Positions 37,234 through 45,765 of a stretch of DNA of 62,865 nt are shown here, piece after piece. How positions within the stretch are numbered: position 1 is the first letter of the stretch; the number at the start of each line of letters is the position of its first letter. The position numbers and the translations under genes are program-made. This DNA is from Vicinamibacteraceae bacterium (lineage in GTDB: Bacteria > Acidobacteriota > Thermoanaerobaculia > Multivoradales > Multivoraceae). The stretch covers positions 1 through 62,865 of the forward strand of contig JAAXHG010000037.1 of assembly GCA_012270995.1 (NCBI GenBank), in the 5' to 3' direction. The notes below the pieces were generated by a model that did not search any database, was not told the origin of the DNA, and worked only from the letters and a program-made list of their open reading frames with translations.

Positions 37234-37926
37234 ATGCTCAGACACAGCCGAAGCACCGCCGCAGGGACCTCCGAACGGCACCGGAACACGTTCCGCGCCG
37301 CGGTTTTCGTCTTGGTCTGTACAGGTGTCTCGATCATGCACATCGGCTGCCAGGACGCGCAGGAGCCGGAGGAAACCGGCCCCATCCTCCTCGAGGATCT
37401 GGGGCTCGGCCTGGTCGATCTGCCGCAAGGCTGCACGCAGGTCGAAGCGAGCGACGAGCCGCTCGATCTCGTCTGCGAGCTCATCGAGACGACGGAGACT
37501 CCGGCGGGCCCCGCGGGCACCGTCCGGCTCGAACTCGGCGAACCCAGCGACTTCGGCTTCGAACTGGCGGATGTCTCCGCGCTCGATGCCCTCCGGGAAG
37601 AGCACCGGCCCCTGTTCGAGGCACTGCCCGGAGGCGAGTTCCTGGGCGTCGGGGGCGCGCTCTTCTACGGCCCGTTCGGATCCGCGCGCTACACGCGCGG
37701 CCGCTTCCAGGCCGAGGACGGAGCGACGCTCCAGCGGATCCGGTTCTTCATGGTCCATCCCACAGAGAACCGACTCGTCACCCTGGTCTACGACCATCCG
37801 CCCGTCGACAGGGCGGACTCCGCGGCGCGGATCAACAACCACCTTCTCGTTCTTCTGGAGAACCTCAGGAGTTCGGACGATCTGCGGGCCGCCATGGCCG
37901 AGGGCGAAGCGCCAGCCGAAGACTGA
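37234..37926 (+). CDS. Putative lipoprotein, unknown function
   Basis: A 230-residue exported protein. The hydrophobic segment FRAAVFVLVCTGVSIMHIGC ends in a lipobox-like Cys (about 40). The mature part is acidic and beta-rich, with no family that I recognise. ATG 37234; only 15 bases separate it from the divergent asparagine-synthase-like start, so the promoters must overlap. Confidence 0.65.
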   Translation: MLRHSRSTAAGTSERHRNTFRAAVFVLVCTGVSIMHIGCQDAQEPEETGPILLEDLGLGLVDLPQGCTQVEASDEPLDLVCELIETTETPAGPAGTVRLELGEPSDFGFELADVSALDALREEHRPLFEALPGGEFLGVGGALFYGPFGSARYTRGRFQAEDGATLQRIRFFMVHPTENRLVTLVYDHPPVDRADSAARINNHLLVLLENLRSSDDLRAAMAEGEAPAED

Positions 37927-38013
37927 GTCCGGCGCCGCGCGGCGCCGCGCCCGCGCACACGAGGCACTGCCCGCTTCCCCGATGCGGGCCGCAACCTCCG
38001 GGAGCGGTTGACC

Positions 38014-39156
38014 GTGCTCCCCCGCTGGCTCGACGACGAGGAGTTCCTCGAACCCGACCCGAAGGCCGGGGACGACGAGGCCCCGGCGACCCGCGGGCCC
38101 GCCTGGTGGCGGCCGGGTCAACGCGTCGGTCCCAAGACGCTCGCCGTCTTCAGCCGGCAGTTCGCCGTCCTGCTCGACGCCGGCCTGCCCCTGCTGCAGA
38201 GCCTGGAGATCCTGAGCGTGGAGGGCCAGCACCCGGGCCTGCGGAAGGTCCTGCTCCAGATGCGCGCGGAGGTCGAGGCAGGCTCCGGCCTCGCGGAAGC
38301 GATGAAGCGCCGGCGGCGCGCATTCAACGACCTCTACGTCAACCTGGTCGCGGCCGGCGAGGCGAGCGGCGCACTCCACACGGTGATGGACCGACTGGCG
38401 ACCCACATCGAGAAGGTCGCCAAGCTGCGCAATCAGGTGCGCTCCGCCCTGACCTACCCGGTCGCCATTCTCACCGTGGCCGCCGCGGTCGTCTTCCTGA
38501 TCCTGTGGAAGGTGATTCCGGTGTTTCAGCACCTCTTCGACGACATGGGCGGCAACCTGCCGATCCTCACGCGGATCGTGGTCGGCATCAGCCAGTTCAT
38601 CGGCGCCTACGTCCTCGTCCTGCTCGCGCTCGCCGGGGCGGCCGCTTTCGCCACGAAACGGCTCCTCGGAACGCGCCGAGGCCGCACGGCAGCCGACCGT
38701 CTGCTGTTGCGCCTGCCCGTCGCGGGCAAGCTGATGCTCCGCATCGTCGCCGGGCGCACCTGCCGCACGCTGTCCATCCTGCTCTCCTCGGGCATACCGA
38801 TCCTGAGCGCACTCTCGATTGCCGCCGACGCCGCCGGCAACGTCGTCGTCGCCGACGCCCTGCGCACGGTGCGCCTGGAAGTCGAACAGGGCCGTCCGAT
38901 CAACCAGTCGCTCCGCCGCACCGGTATCTTCCCGGCCATGCTCTGCCAGATCGTCTACGTGGGGGAGCAGACCGGCACCCTGAGCCCCATGCTCACCCGC
39001 ATCGCCGACTTCTACGAGGAGGAGGTCGACAACGACGTGGACAGCATGATGAAGCTCCTCGAACCCGCGCTGATCAGCATCCTCGGCGTCGTTATCGGCA
39101 TCATCGTGATCTCGATGTACCTGCCGATGTACTCGGCACTGACGCAGATCGGGTGA
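38014..39156 (+). CDS. PilC/GspF-type inner-membrane platform protein
   Basis: A 380-residue protein with two T2SSF domains (about 45-165 and 245-370) and hydrophobic helices near 150-170, 195-215 and 350-375. The first domain has FSRQFAVLLDAGLPLLQSLE, the second TCRTLSILLSSGIPILSALS, each the family signature. It would be the platform of a type IV pilus or type II secretion machine, yet no ATPase or pilin gene is beside it. GTG 38014 (GGGAG nine bases upstream) was preferred to TTG 38008. Confidence 0.88.
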   Translation: MLPRWLDDEEFLEPDPKAGDDEAPATRGPAWWRPGQRVGPKTLAVFSRQFAVLLDAGLPLLQSLEILSVEGQHPGLRKVLLQMRAEVEAGSGLAEAMKRRRRAFNDLYVNLVAAGEASGALHTVMDRLATHIEKVAKLRNQVRSALTYPVAILTVAAAVVFLILWKVIPVFQHLFDDMGGNLPILTRIVVGISQFIGAYVLVLLALAGAAAFATKRLLGTRRGRTAADRLLLRLPVAGKLMLRIVAGRTCRTLSILLSSGIPILSALSIAADAAGNVVVADALRTVRLEVEQGRPINQSLRRTGIFPAMLCQIVYVGEQTGTLSPMLTRIADFYEEEVDNDVDSMMKLLEPALISILGVVIGIIVISMYLPMYSALTQIG

Positions 39157-39244
39157 GAGCCACACGTATCGGCCGCAGGCCTGCTCCACTCCAGGCGCCC
39201 GGCCGGATTGACGGAGAGCCGGCCGCTCAGGTAACAACGCCCGC

Positions 39245-40471
39245 ATGCTCTCTCCCGAGGAAGCCTGGGCCGCCATCGCCGCCGAAGCGGAGACGCTGGA
39301 AGTGGAGCGAGTGAGCCGCGCCGACGCCGTCGGCCGCGTACTGGCCGGCGGCCTGACCGCCACCGTGGACGTTCCCGCGCACGACGTCTCGGCGATGGAC
39401 GGCTTCGCCCTCGGCGGGGATGTCGAGCCGGGAACCGTCCTGCCGGTAGACGGCATCGTCGCCGCGGGCGACCCGCCCGGTGCGGAGCTTCGGCCCGGCG
39501 CGGCGCTCCGCATCATGACCGGAGCGCCGTCGCCGGCGGGCTCCGACCGCGTGATTCCGATCGAACAGACCGAGTTCGACGACTCCTCCGCCGCGGGAGC
39601 CGGCGGCGCCGTCCGCATCGTGGAACCGGTGCCCGAGTCCAGACACATCCGCCGCCAGGCGGAGGTGACCGCCGCCGGCGGGCCGCTGCTGGCGAAGGGA
39701 GAGCTGCTGACCCCGGGAGGAGCGGGGGTGCTGGCCACCCACGGCATCCACGAGGCGACCGTCTACCGCCGGCCGACGGTGGCGACGCTCTCGACCGGCG
39801 ACGAGGTCGTGCCGGCCGAAGCGGAACCGGGTCCGGGACAGCTCCGCGACTCCCACCGGGACTTCCTCCGGGGCGCCCTCTCGCAGCTCGGCATCGAGGC
39901 CCGCTCCCTGGGCATCGCGCGCGACGACCCGGCCGAACTGCGGGCCAAGGTGGAAGCCGGCCTCCAATCGGACGTCCTCCTGATCTCGGGCGGCGTCTCG
40001 ATGGGCGAGTTCGACTTCGTCGAGCAGGTCCTGGGCGAGACCGGCCTGGGCTGCCGCTTCCTGTTCGACGCGGTCGCGATTCAGCCCGGAAAGCCCCTGG
40101 TCGCGGCCCGCCACGACCGGGGGTGGGTGTTCGGGCTGCCCGGAAACCCGGCCTCGGCCATGGTGACGTACTGGCTGTTCGTGCGGCCCCTGCTGCGGGT
40201 CATGACCGGCGCGGAGGACAGCTACTGGCGGGGCGCGCTCGCCGCCCGGCTCACCACCGACCTGCCCGGGGCCAAGTGGCGGGACCGTTTCCTCCCCTGC
40301 CGGTTCCGCGTCGAGGCCGGCGAGGTGTTGGTCGAACCGAGACCGCCCCTCGGCTCCCACGACCTGGTCGCCTACGGCGCCGGCGCCGGCCTCGTCCGGG
40401 TGCCGAAGCAAAGCGCTCCGGCGGCCGCCGGCAAGCCTTGCGAGGTGCTGCCGACGCTCGAGTGGATGTAG
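39245..40471 (+). CDS. moeA: Molybdopterin molybdotransferase
   Basis: A 408-residue enzyme inserting molybdate into adenylylated molybdopterin. Signatures: AHDVSAMDGFAL (about 46-57), RIMTGAPSPAGSDRVIPIEQ (about 89-108), STGDEVV, LLISGGVSMGEFDFV and LPGNPASAMVTYWLFV. Length is normal. Start ATG 39245. No other molybdenum cofactor genes are in the window. Confidence 0.94.
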   Translation: MLSPEEAWAAIAAEAETLEVERVSRADAVGRVLAGGLTATVDVPAHDVSAMDGFALGGDVEPGTVLPVDGIVAAGDPPGAELRPGAALRIMTGAPSPAGSDRVIPIEQTEFDDSSAAGAGGAVRIVEPVPESRHIRRQAEVTAAGGPLLAKGELLTPGGAGVLATHGIHEATVYRRPTVATLSTGDEVVPAEAEPGPGQLRDSHRDFLRGALSQLGIEARSLGIARDDPAELRAKVEAGLQSDVLLISGGVSMGEFDFVEQVLGETGLGCRFLFDAVAIQPGKPLVAARHDRGWVFGLPGNPASAMVTYWLFVRPLLRVMTGAEDSYWRGALAARLTTDLPGAKWRDRFLPCRFRVEAGEVLVEPRPPLGSHDLVAYGAGAGLVRVPKQSAPAAAGKPCEVLPTLEWM

Positions 40472-40473
40472 GG

Positions 40474-40514
40474 GTCCCGGTTCGGTCCCGGTTGGTCCCG
40501 GTTTGGTCCCGGTT
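40474..40514. repeat. Four helically phased GTCCCGGTT iterons
   Basis: The 9-mer GTCCCGGTT occurs at 40474-40482, 40485-40493, 40495-40503 and 40506-40514, with start-to-start spacing of 11, 10 and 11 bases, about one turn of DNA. It lies immediately after moeA and 50 bases before fmdB. Identical short repeats on one DNA face usually mean cooperative protein binding. Confidence 0.7.
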
Positions 40515-40552
40515 AGCAGTCCTCGGCAAAGGCTGCTAACGACTGCTACAAT
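40513..40552 (+). promoter_or_regulatory. Hairpin and -10-like box upstream of fmdB
   Basis: TTAGCAG (40513-40519) pairs with CTGCTAA (40533-40539). TACAAT (40547-40552) resembles a -10 box; the start site would be only a few bases before the fmdB ATG at 40564, implying a very short leader. No convincing -35 box is seen, so the promoter is tentative. The hairpin could instead end moeA transcription. Confidence 0.35.
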
Positions 40553-40563
40553 CCGCCGCCGTC

Positions 40564-40881
40564 ATGCCTCTCTATGAGTACCGGTGCACCGAATGCGAGG
40601 CCACCCTGGAAGCGATCCAGGCCTTCTCCGCCCCGCCGTTAGAAGAATGCCCCGAGTGCGGCCGCGGCAGCCTCAGGAAGCTGCTCTCGGCCCCCGCCTT
40701 CCAGTTCAAGGGCAGCGGCTGGTACGTCAACGACTACGCCCGCAAGACCAACGGCAACGGCGACAGCAAGTCGAACGGCGACGCCGACAGCGGCAAGGCC
40801 GCCTCTTCCGACTCGGGCAAGAAGTCCAGCGACTCGACCCCCTCGAAGAGCGAAGCCTCAAGTCCCGCCCCCACGCCGTAA
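40564..40881 (+). CDS. FmdB-family zinc ribbon protein
   Basis: A 105-residue protein. MPLYEYRCTEC with Cys8, Cys11, Cys29 and Cys32 is the FmdB/CxxC zinc ribbon, and the tail from about residue 60 is a low-complexity Ser/Lys/Asp/Gly stretch. FmdB proteins are putative regulators with no settled role. Confidence 0.88.
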   Translation: MPLYEYRCTECEATLEAIQAFSAPPLEECPECGRGSLRKLLSAPAFQFKGSGWYVNDYARKTNGNGDSKSNGDADSGKAASSDSGKKSSDSTPSKSEASSPAPTP

Positions 40882-40947
40882 CGCCAGCGGACCTCCATCC
40901 CCTACAAGCGGGGCTGGGTCGAGGCCCTCAACTGCCAACGCCCGCCA

Positions 40948-41121
40948 GCCGGCCAGGGCTCCGGGGGGCGGATACCAGGGGGCTTGTAGCGAGCGACGCC
41001 CGACGACACTGCACCCACCGACGCCCAACCGGAGCGAGCGGAATGCAGCGAGCGCCACACCCCCACCATCCGATCGAGCGCGAGCGACCCCTGGAATCCG
41101 CCCCCCGGAGCCCTGGCCGGC
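40948..41121. repeat. 174-bp inverted-repeat element, copy 2
   Basis: Arms 40948-40980 and 41089-41121 are 33-bp inverted repeats with one mismatch (GCCGGCCAGGGCTCCGGGGG begins the left arm). Arm sequence differs from copy 1 at 18058, but the size and the order of internal blocks match: AGCGACGCC, CACCGACGCC, AACCGGAGCG, GCAGCGAGC and CACCAT. It lies between fmdB and tRNA-Sec, 10 bases from the tRNA 3' end. Confidence 0.72.
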
Positions 41122-41131
41122 GGGTGAGCCG

Positions 41132-41230
41132 TGGCGGAAGCGCATGGGAATCGAACCCACCCCCGTGACGCATCACGCCCCGGACAACGGTTTTGAAGAC
41201 CGCAGGAGGCACCAGCCCCCGAGCGCTTCC
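41132..41230 (-). tRNA. selC: tRNA-Sec (anticodon UCA)
   Basis: Read on the minus strand, the 5' GGAAGCGC pairs with the 3' GCGCTTCC for an 8-bp acceptor stem. A 6-bp D stem (GGGGGC/GCCTCC), an anticodon loop CTTCAAA (TCA at 41194-41196), a long variable arm and a T arm with TTCGATT follow, ending GCCA. Long acceptor, long D stem, long variable arm and a UCA anticodon together define selenocysteine tRNA. CCA is encoded (41132-41134). Confidence 0.95.
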
Positions 41231-41284
41231 GCCGATCAGCATATCCTCGGTGCTTCAACCTCAGACGACTCGGGGAGCGCGACG

Positions 41285-41884
41285 ATGAACACTCGAACTG
41301 CCCGGCCGCGGCGCCGCGAAGCGGCTCTTGGCCTCACGTTCCTGCTCCTGGCGTGCGGGGGCGACGCACCGGCCGAAGGAGGCGCCGCCGCCCAGGAGAC
41401 AGCGGCGGTGGAGCTTGCGGAACCGATCAGCACCAGCGGTCTCGTCATCGCCCTTCCGGCGGCCTGGAACCGCCTCGAACCCAGGTCCCGGATGCGCATG
41501 CTGGAGGCCGAGATTCCCGGTTCGGGCGGCCCCGGCGAGATCTCGGCGTACTACTTCGGGCCCGGCGGGGGCGGGGGACCGGCCGCGAACATCGAACGCT
41601 GGAAGACCCAGGTCGTTCTCGACCCCGGCGCGCCGGCGCCGATCACGCAGAGCCGCGAGAGCGACGGCGTGCGCCGCACCTGGATCGAACTGGAGGGGAC
41701 GGTCAAGGCGAGCACGATCGGCAGCTTCCCCACCACCGACCTTCCCGACTCAGCGCTCTACGGGGCGATCATCGAGGCCCCGGGCGGCCCCTGGTACCTG
41801 CGCGCCGTGGGTCCCGGAGCAACGATGCGGGAACAGCGGCAGGCCTTCCTGGCCATGCTCGACAGCGCGCGCCCGGAACGCTAG
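41285..41884 (+). CDS. Small lipoprotein, unknown function
   Basis: A 199-residue predicted lipoprotein: basic N-terminus, hydrophobic segment LGLTFLLLAC and lipobox Cys24, then a Gly/Ala-rich linker. The mature domain has AEPISTSGLVIALPAAWNRL and TWIELEGTVKAST, like small periplasmic beta proteins seen near envelope genes. It lies between two tRNA genes of opposite strand. Start ATG 41285. Confidence 0.7.
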   Translation: MNTRTARPRRREAALGLTFLLLACGGDAPAEGGAAAQETAAVELAEPISTSGLVIALPAAWNRLEPRSRMRMLEAEIPGSGGPGEISAYYFGPGGGGGPAANIERWKTQVVLDPGAPAPITQSRESDGVRRTWIELEGTVKASTIGSFPTTDLPDSALYGAIIEAPGGPWYLRAVGPGATMREQRQAFLAMLDSARPER

Positions 41885-41895
41885 GAGCGCCAAAG

Positions 41896-41971
<76 letters not shown>

Positions 41972-42002
41972 ACGCCTCGGCGGCGCGTGAGTGTAGCAAG
42001 CG

Positions 42003-42022
42003 GGCGCTGCGGGTGCAGCGCC
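42003..42022. terminator. Strong hairpin between tRNA-Ala and the small barrel gene
   Basis: GGCGCTGC-GGGT-GCAGCGCC is a perfect 8-bp stem with a four-base loop. It could terminate the minus-strand barrel gene ending at 42144 or be part of the adjacent repeat cluster. No T-run follows, so intrinsic termination is uncertain. Confidence 0.4.
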
Positions 42023-42024
42023 GG

Positions 42025-42065
42025 CTTGTATGGAACAACACGCTGTTCCCTGCGCGTCAGCGCAG
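42025..42065. repeat. Palindromic repeat R2, copy b
   Basis: CTTGTATGGAACA-spacer-TGTTCCCTGCGCGTCAGCGCAG. Contains GGAACA/TGTTCC and CTGCGC/GCGCAG stems. It matches copy a at 33110 except for a longer spacer in the first loop. Confidence 0.6.
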
Positions 42066-42083
42066 CGGAAACCGCTGTGTCTA

Positions 42084-42118
42084 CTTGCATGGAACTGCCC
42101 TTCCTGTGCGTCAGCGCG
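42084..42118. repeat. Palindromic repeat R2, copy c
   Basis: CTTGCATGGAACTGCCCTTCC followed by TGTGCGTCAGCGCGG, a diverged copy in which the first stem has mismatches. It ends 26 bases before the stop of the minus-strand barrel gene. Confidence 0.5.
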
Positions 42119-42143
42119 GCGCGGACGCCGCGAGACTCGACTC

Positions 42144-42713
42144 CTAGAAGTGGTACGCGACGCCGACGCTGGCGGAGGCGTAGGTGCTGGCGGCGTCGAT
42201 GTCCGCGTAGTGGCCGGAGAGTTCCACCACCACCGAGAGTCGGTTGTTGATCGGGAAGTCGCCGGTGACGCCCGCGGTCAAACCGGGTCCCTCCTCGGAC
42301 TCTACGCCGTTGCCGAGCTGGTAGAGGCCGAGGCCGAAGAACACGCCCGACTGGTAGTAGAGCTCCTGGAAGCGGTACTCGCCCGAGATCGTCGCGTACC
42401 GGAAGGTCGGGCTTGCCATGGAACCGACCTGGTCGCCGCTGAAGTCGATGGTGCCGAGACGAAAACCCACCGCGGTGCGCGGCTGCGTGCGCCAGGTGAA
42501 CGACGCCTGGACGCCGGTGTTGTCGGTGCCCTCGCTGAAGCTGCCGCCGATCGTGGGGCTGAGCGCGGCGGTGTAGCTGTACCGCTCCTGGGCCCCTGCC
42601 GTGCTCGCGCCGACCAGCAGCAGGAGGAGGACGGTCAGGAGCAGCGGGACGACGGGGCGCGGCGGCCCCGGCCGAGCGCTCCAGGGCCGGGACTGGGAAT
42701 CCGATGCGGTCAA
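42144..42713 (-). CDS. Small outer-membrane beta-barrel protein
   Basis: A 189-residue protein with a signal peptide (about 20-40, LLLTVLLLLLVGASTAGAQ) and alternating amphipathic strands ending in an aromatic residue (GVAYHF), as in porin-like eight-strand barrels. TTG 42713 was chosen because GAGGAGAA lies eight bases upstream; the longer frame lacks such a site. Function unknown. Confidence 0.75.
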   Translation of the reverse strand: MTASDSQSRPWSARPGPPRPVVPLLLTVLLLLLVGASTAGAQERYSYTAALSPTIGGSFSEGTDNTGVQASFTWRTQPRTAVGFRLGTIDFSGDQVGSMASPTFRYATISGEYRFQELYYQSGVFFGLGLYQLGNGVESEEGPGLTAGVTGDFPINNRLSVVVELSGHYADIDAASTYASASVGVAYHF

Positions 42714-42815
42714 GTGGTTCTCCTCGTTTCTTCGCGGCGGGCACTCTAGCAACCGGCACCCGTCAACACCCACGTACCCGGGAAGGGCGGGCGAAATCCG
42801 TCCTTGTCGGCAGGA

Positions 42816-43622
42816 ATGAGCAAGAGAAGCTCACCCACCGGAAGGCTGCCTACTTCCTTCTACGGATCCCGGCGGCGAAACGTACTGTTCGCCGCGGCAC
42901 GGAGTTTCACCCGGCATGCTGTTCGAGGCGCCCGGCGCGCCCTCGGGTTCGCGGTCGACCTGCTCCTGCCGCGCGTCTGTCTCGCCTGCCAGGCCCCGGC
43001 CCGGCGGGAGCTCAGTTTGTGCCCCGACTGCCATCGCCTGCTGGAGCCTCCTCCCGGCGGCGCCGCCGGCGGCGGCGGCGGACGGCTGGAGGGCTGCGAC
43101 GCCGTCTTCTGGCTGTGGGCGTACCGGCCGCCGATCGACCAGGTCATCCTGGGCCTGAAGCACCGCCGCCTCGACTACCTGGGGCGCCACATCGCGGCCG
43201 AGGCGGTCGCCGCCCTGGGAATCGAACTGCGCCGCGCGGAGTTGATCGTCCCGATGCCGATGCACTGGCGCCGCAGACTCGTTCGCGGCCGAAACCACGC
43301 CGAATCGATCGCCCGTCCGCTCGCCGCGCGGCTCGGACGCCCCTTCCGCTCCGTCCTGCGGCGGCGGACCCTGGGCCACCCGCAGGTCGGACGAAACCGC
43401 AGGCAGCGGCTCGCCAACCTCGACGTCGTGTTCCACTGTCACACACCCGACGACGTCCACGACCGCGTCGTGCTCCTGGTCGACGACGTCGTGACCACCG
43501 GCGCCACCGCCGGCCGGGCCGCCCGCTGCCTGCGGGCCGCCGGCGCCGCGGAGGTCATCGTCTTCGTGCCGGCGCGCACTCCCGACCGGGCCGCCGCCTC
43601 TTCCGCTATAGTGACTGACTGA
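42816..43622 (+). CDS. comF: ComF-family phosphoribosyltransferase-like protein
   Basis: A 268-residue protein. The double zinc-ribbon CLACQAPARRELSLCPDCHRL and the phosphoribosyltransferase motif VVLLVDDVVTTGATAGRAARCL are the ComF hallmarks; AYRPPIDQVILGLKHRRLDY is also typical. ComF acts in DNA uptake or recombination in competent bacteria. ATG 42816 was preferred to TTG 42804. It ends two bases before the large barrel gene. Confidence 0.88.
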   Translation: MSKRSSPTGRLPTSFYGSRRRNVLFAAARSFTRHAVRGARRALGFAVDLLLPRVCLACQAPARRELSLCPDCHRLLEPPPGGAAGGGGGRLEGCDAVFWLWAYRPPIDQVILGLKHRRLDYLGRHIAAEAVAALGIELRRAELIVPMPMHWRRRLVRGRNHAESIARPLAARLGRPFRSVLRRRTLGHPQVGRNRRQRLANLDVVFHCHTPDDVHDRVVLLVDDVVTTGATAGRAARCLRAAGAAEVIVFVPARTPDRAAASSAIVTD

Positions 43623-43623
43623 C

Positions 43624-45675
43624 ATGACTTGCCGGAACCATCCCGGCGACTCCCGGTCGACCGTGGCGCGTGCGCGTCTGCTCTCGGCTGGGGTCCTGGT
43701 GTCGGTCGCCGCGGTCGCCATGTTCGCGGCCGCGCCTGTCCGGGCCGGCCTCGACGTGCCCAGCCTCGGCGATCCGACGGCCGGCCGGCTGGTCGGCCGC
43801 GTCCAGACCGGCAAGGCGGCGCTGCCCGCCGCCCATGTCTACGTCTACGACGTCGCCGACAGCAGCAAGCAGCAGACGACGACCGACCGCTTCGGGCGCT
43901 ACGCCTTCCAGCCTCTGCCGCCCGGCATCTACCGGGTCATCGCGCACCGGCCGGGTTACGTGCCCGCCGTGGCGGAGCTGACCAGGACCACGAGCGAATC
44001 GGTCCAGTCGCTCGACTTCGAGTTGGGCCGCCGCTCGGGCAAGGCCGGCAAGAAGGACGACGAAGAGGACTTCTGGTCGATTCGCGCCCGGATCCCCAGC
44101 GACGTGCTGCGCCAGATCCAGATCGCGGAGGCGATCGCGGACGACCGGGACTGGGGGCTCGAGACGGCGATCCAGCGGGAGCGATTCGAAGCGGAGCTCC
44201 GGACCCTCTCCGGCGTCGAAGACGCGGGCGACGGCGGCGCGCTCGTTCTGGGCAGCCAGCTTGACCTCCGCAGCCGGTTCGGCGAAACGCAGCTCGCCCT
44301 CCGTTCCAACCTGCGGGAGTTCAAGCGCCAGGCGTTCCGTAGCACCGGCTCCGCGGGGCAGCCGCTCGGCGACAGCAAGGCCTTCGCCCTCGACGTGAAC
44401 CACCGGGGCTCCAACATCCAGTTCACGTCGCAGCGACACCGATTCCAGGGTGCCCAACCCGGCTCCTGGGATGACTTCGGTCCCATGGGGATCGCCGGTC
44501 TGGACAGCTACGGCGTCCGCGTCGAGCAGGCCGCCGGCGCCGGCGACACCCACTTCGAGGCCCGGTACACCGCGGACAACAACTTCCACCACGGCTTCGG
44601 CGATCTCTACGCCGGACCCAGCGGTGTCCACAGCCAGGCCCTGGCGGCGATCGACTCGCCCCTGTCCTCGACCACGCTGGAGTTCCGCGGCGCCTACGAA
44701 CGCCAGCTCACCGCCAGCACGTCCCTCGAGACCGGCATCAGCTACCGCGAACGGCAGGCCTACGGCAACGGCCGGCTTTCCAGTTGGGGAGACGACTCCT
44801 ACCAGCGGTTCGACGTCTTCGGCCAGGGCAACTGGGAGATCCAGCCCACCGTCATCCTCGAGTACGGGATGTTCAGCACCCTGTCCGACGGCAGCCTCTC
44901 CTTCACGCCGCAGGCCGGCTTCGTGGCCGAGCTGGGATCCGGCTGGCTGGCCGAGATCGCCGCGAGCCAGCGCGTCGACTCCGAACCGCTCCTGTTCCGC
45001 GACTTCCTGCCCGTGCAGTACCAGGACGACGAGAACTGCGGCACGACCTACGAGCACTGCTACCGGGTCAAGCTCAGCCGGCGGCTCGGCGCTTCCGACG
45101 AGGACCACCGCGTCGACTTCGGCGTCAATCGGCGGCAGTTCGCCGACAACGCCCGCCTCTACTTCAGCCGCGACGTCTTCGACCGCCTGGAGAGCCTGCT
45201 GCTGGTCGAGGGCGACCAGGTCGAGGAATTCCAGTTTGGTCTCCAGCAGCGGCTCGGCGAGAAGATCCTGACCCGCGTCAGTTCCTCGGCGGCGGCTGGC
45301 GGCGGCGGTCTACTGCGGACGGCGGACGCCGACGGCAGCCTCCGCAACGAGGTTCGTTACCTGGTCGCCAGCGCCGACACGCAGTTCGAGCGCAGTTCCA
45401 CCGGCGTCCTGATCGCCTATCGCTGGGTCGAACAGGAACTCACGCCCCTGATCCACGACCCGGCCGACTTCCGGCCCGGAGGCGCCGACACCGTGCTTTC
45501 CCTGGAGCGCATCCGGATCGCGCTGACCCAGGACCTGCCCTGGCTCGCGGGCCTGCAGAACTGGGCCCTGCAGTTGGAGATGCAGCTCAGCCGCGGCCAC
45601 GTCCCAATCGACTCCGCCCAGGATCCGGACCAGCTCCGCCGCCGCGTCCTCGCCGGCATCGCGGTTCGCTTCTAG
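43624..45675 (+). CDS. Outer-membrane barrel with carboxypeptidase-regulatory-like domain
   Basis: A 683-residue exported protein with a signal peptide (about 18-41), an N-terminal carboxypeptidase regulatory-like beta-sandwich (about 52-130: GRLVGRVQTGKAALPAAHVY and RYAFQPLPPGIYRVIAHRPG), a charged linker, then about 500 residues of barrel strands ending in VRF. The plan resembles TonB-receptor-like Oar proteins of Acidobacteriota but is shorter and lacks an obvious plug or TonB box. Ligand unknown. Confidence 0.8.
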   Translation: MTCRNHPGDSRSTVARARLLSAGVLVSVAAVAMFAAAPVRAGLDVPSLGDPTAGRLVGRVQTGKAALPAAHVYVYDVADSSKQQTTTDRFGRYAFQPLPPGIYRVIAHRPGYVPAVAELTRTTSESVQSLDFELGRRSGKAGKKDDEEDFWSIRARIPSDVLRQIQIAEAIADDRDWGLETAIQRERFEAELRTLSGVEDAGDGGALVLGSQLDLRSRFGETQLALRSNLREFKRQAFRSTGSAGQPLGDSKAFALDVNHRGSNIQFTSQRHRFQGAQPGSWDDFGPMGIAGLDSYGVRVEQAAGAGDTHFEARYTADNNFHHGFGDLYAGPSGVHSQALAAIDSPLSSTTLEFRGAYERQLTASTSLETGISYRERQAYGNGRLSSWGDDSYQRFDVFGQGNWEIQPTVILEYGMFSTLSDGSLSFTPQAGFVAELGSGWLAEIAASQRVDSEPLLFRDFLPVQYQDDENCGTTYEHCYRVKLSRRLGASDEDHRVDFGVNRRQFADNARLYFSRDVFDRLESLLLVEGDQVEEFQFGLQQRLGEKILTRVSSSAAAGGGGLLRTADADGSLRNEVRYLVASADTQFERSSTGVLIAYRWVEQELTPLIHDPADFRPGGADTVLSLERIRIALTQDLPWLAGLQNWALQLEMQLSRGHVPIDSAQDPDQLRRRVLAGIAVRF

Positions 45676-45693
45676 GAGTTACTCGCAAAGGAC

Positions 45694-45710
45694 GCCGGCC
45701 GTTGGCCGGC
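45694..45710 (+). terminator. Terminator-like hairpin after the large barrel gene
   Basis: GCCGGCC-GTT-GGCCGGC, a perfect 7-bp stem with a three-base loop, followed by GGCGGTTTTC. The T-run is short and displaced, so this is a weak candidate for intrinsic termination 18 bases after the stop codon. Confidence 0.45.
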
Positions 45711-45765
45711 GGCGGTTTTCCTTGGGCTACGCCGCTCCGCGGCTCCGCCCCGAGCGGACCTGTTG

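Noticed and set aside
35854..39747. A 1297-codon open frame on the minus strand
   Set aside because: Only the part up to ATG 37218 is protein-like (asparagine-synthase fold). The rest lies antisense to the lipoprotein, pilC and moeA genes and is a high-GC shadow.
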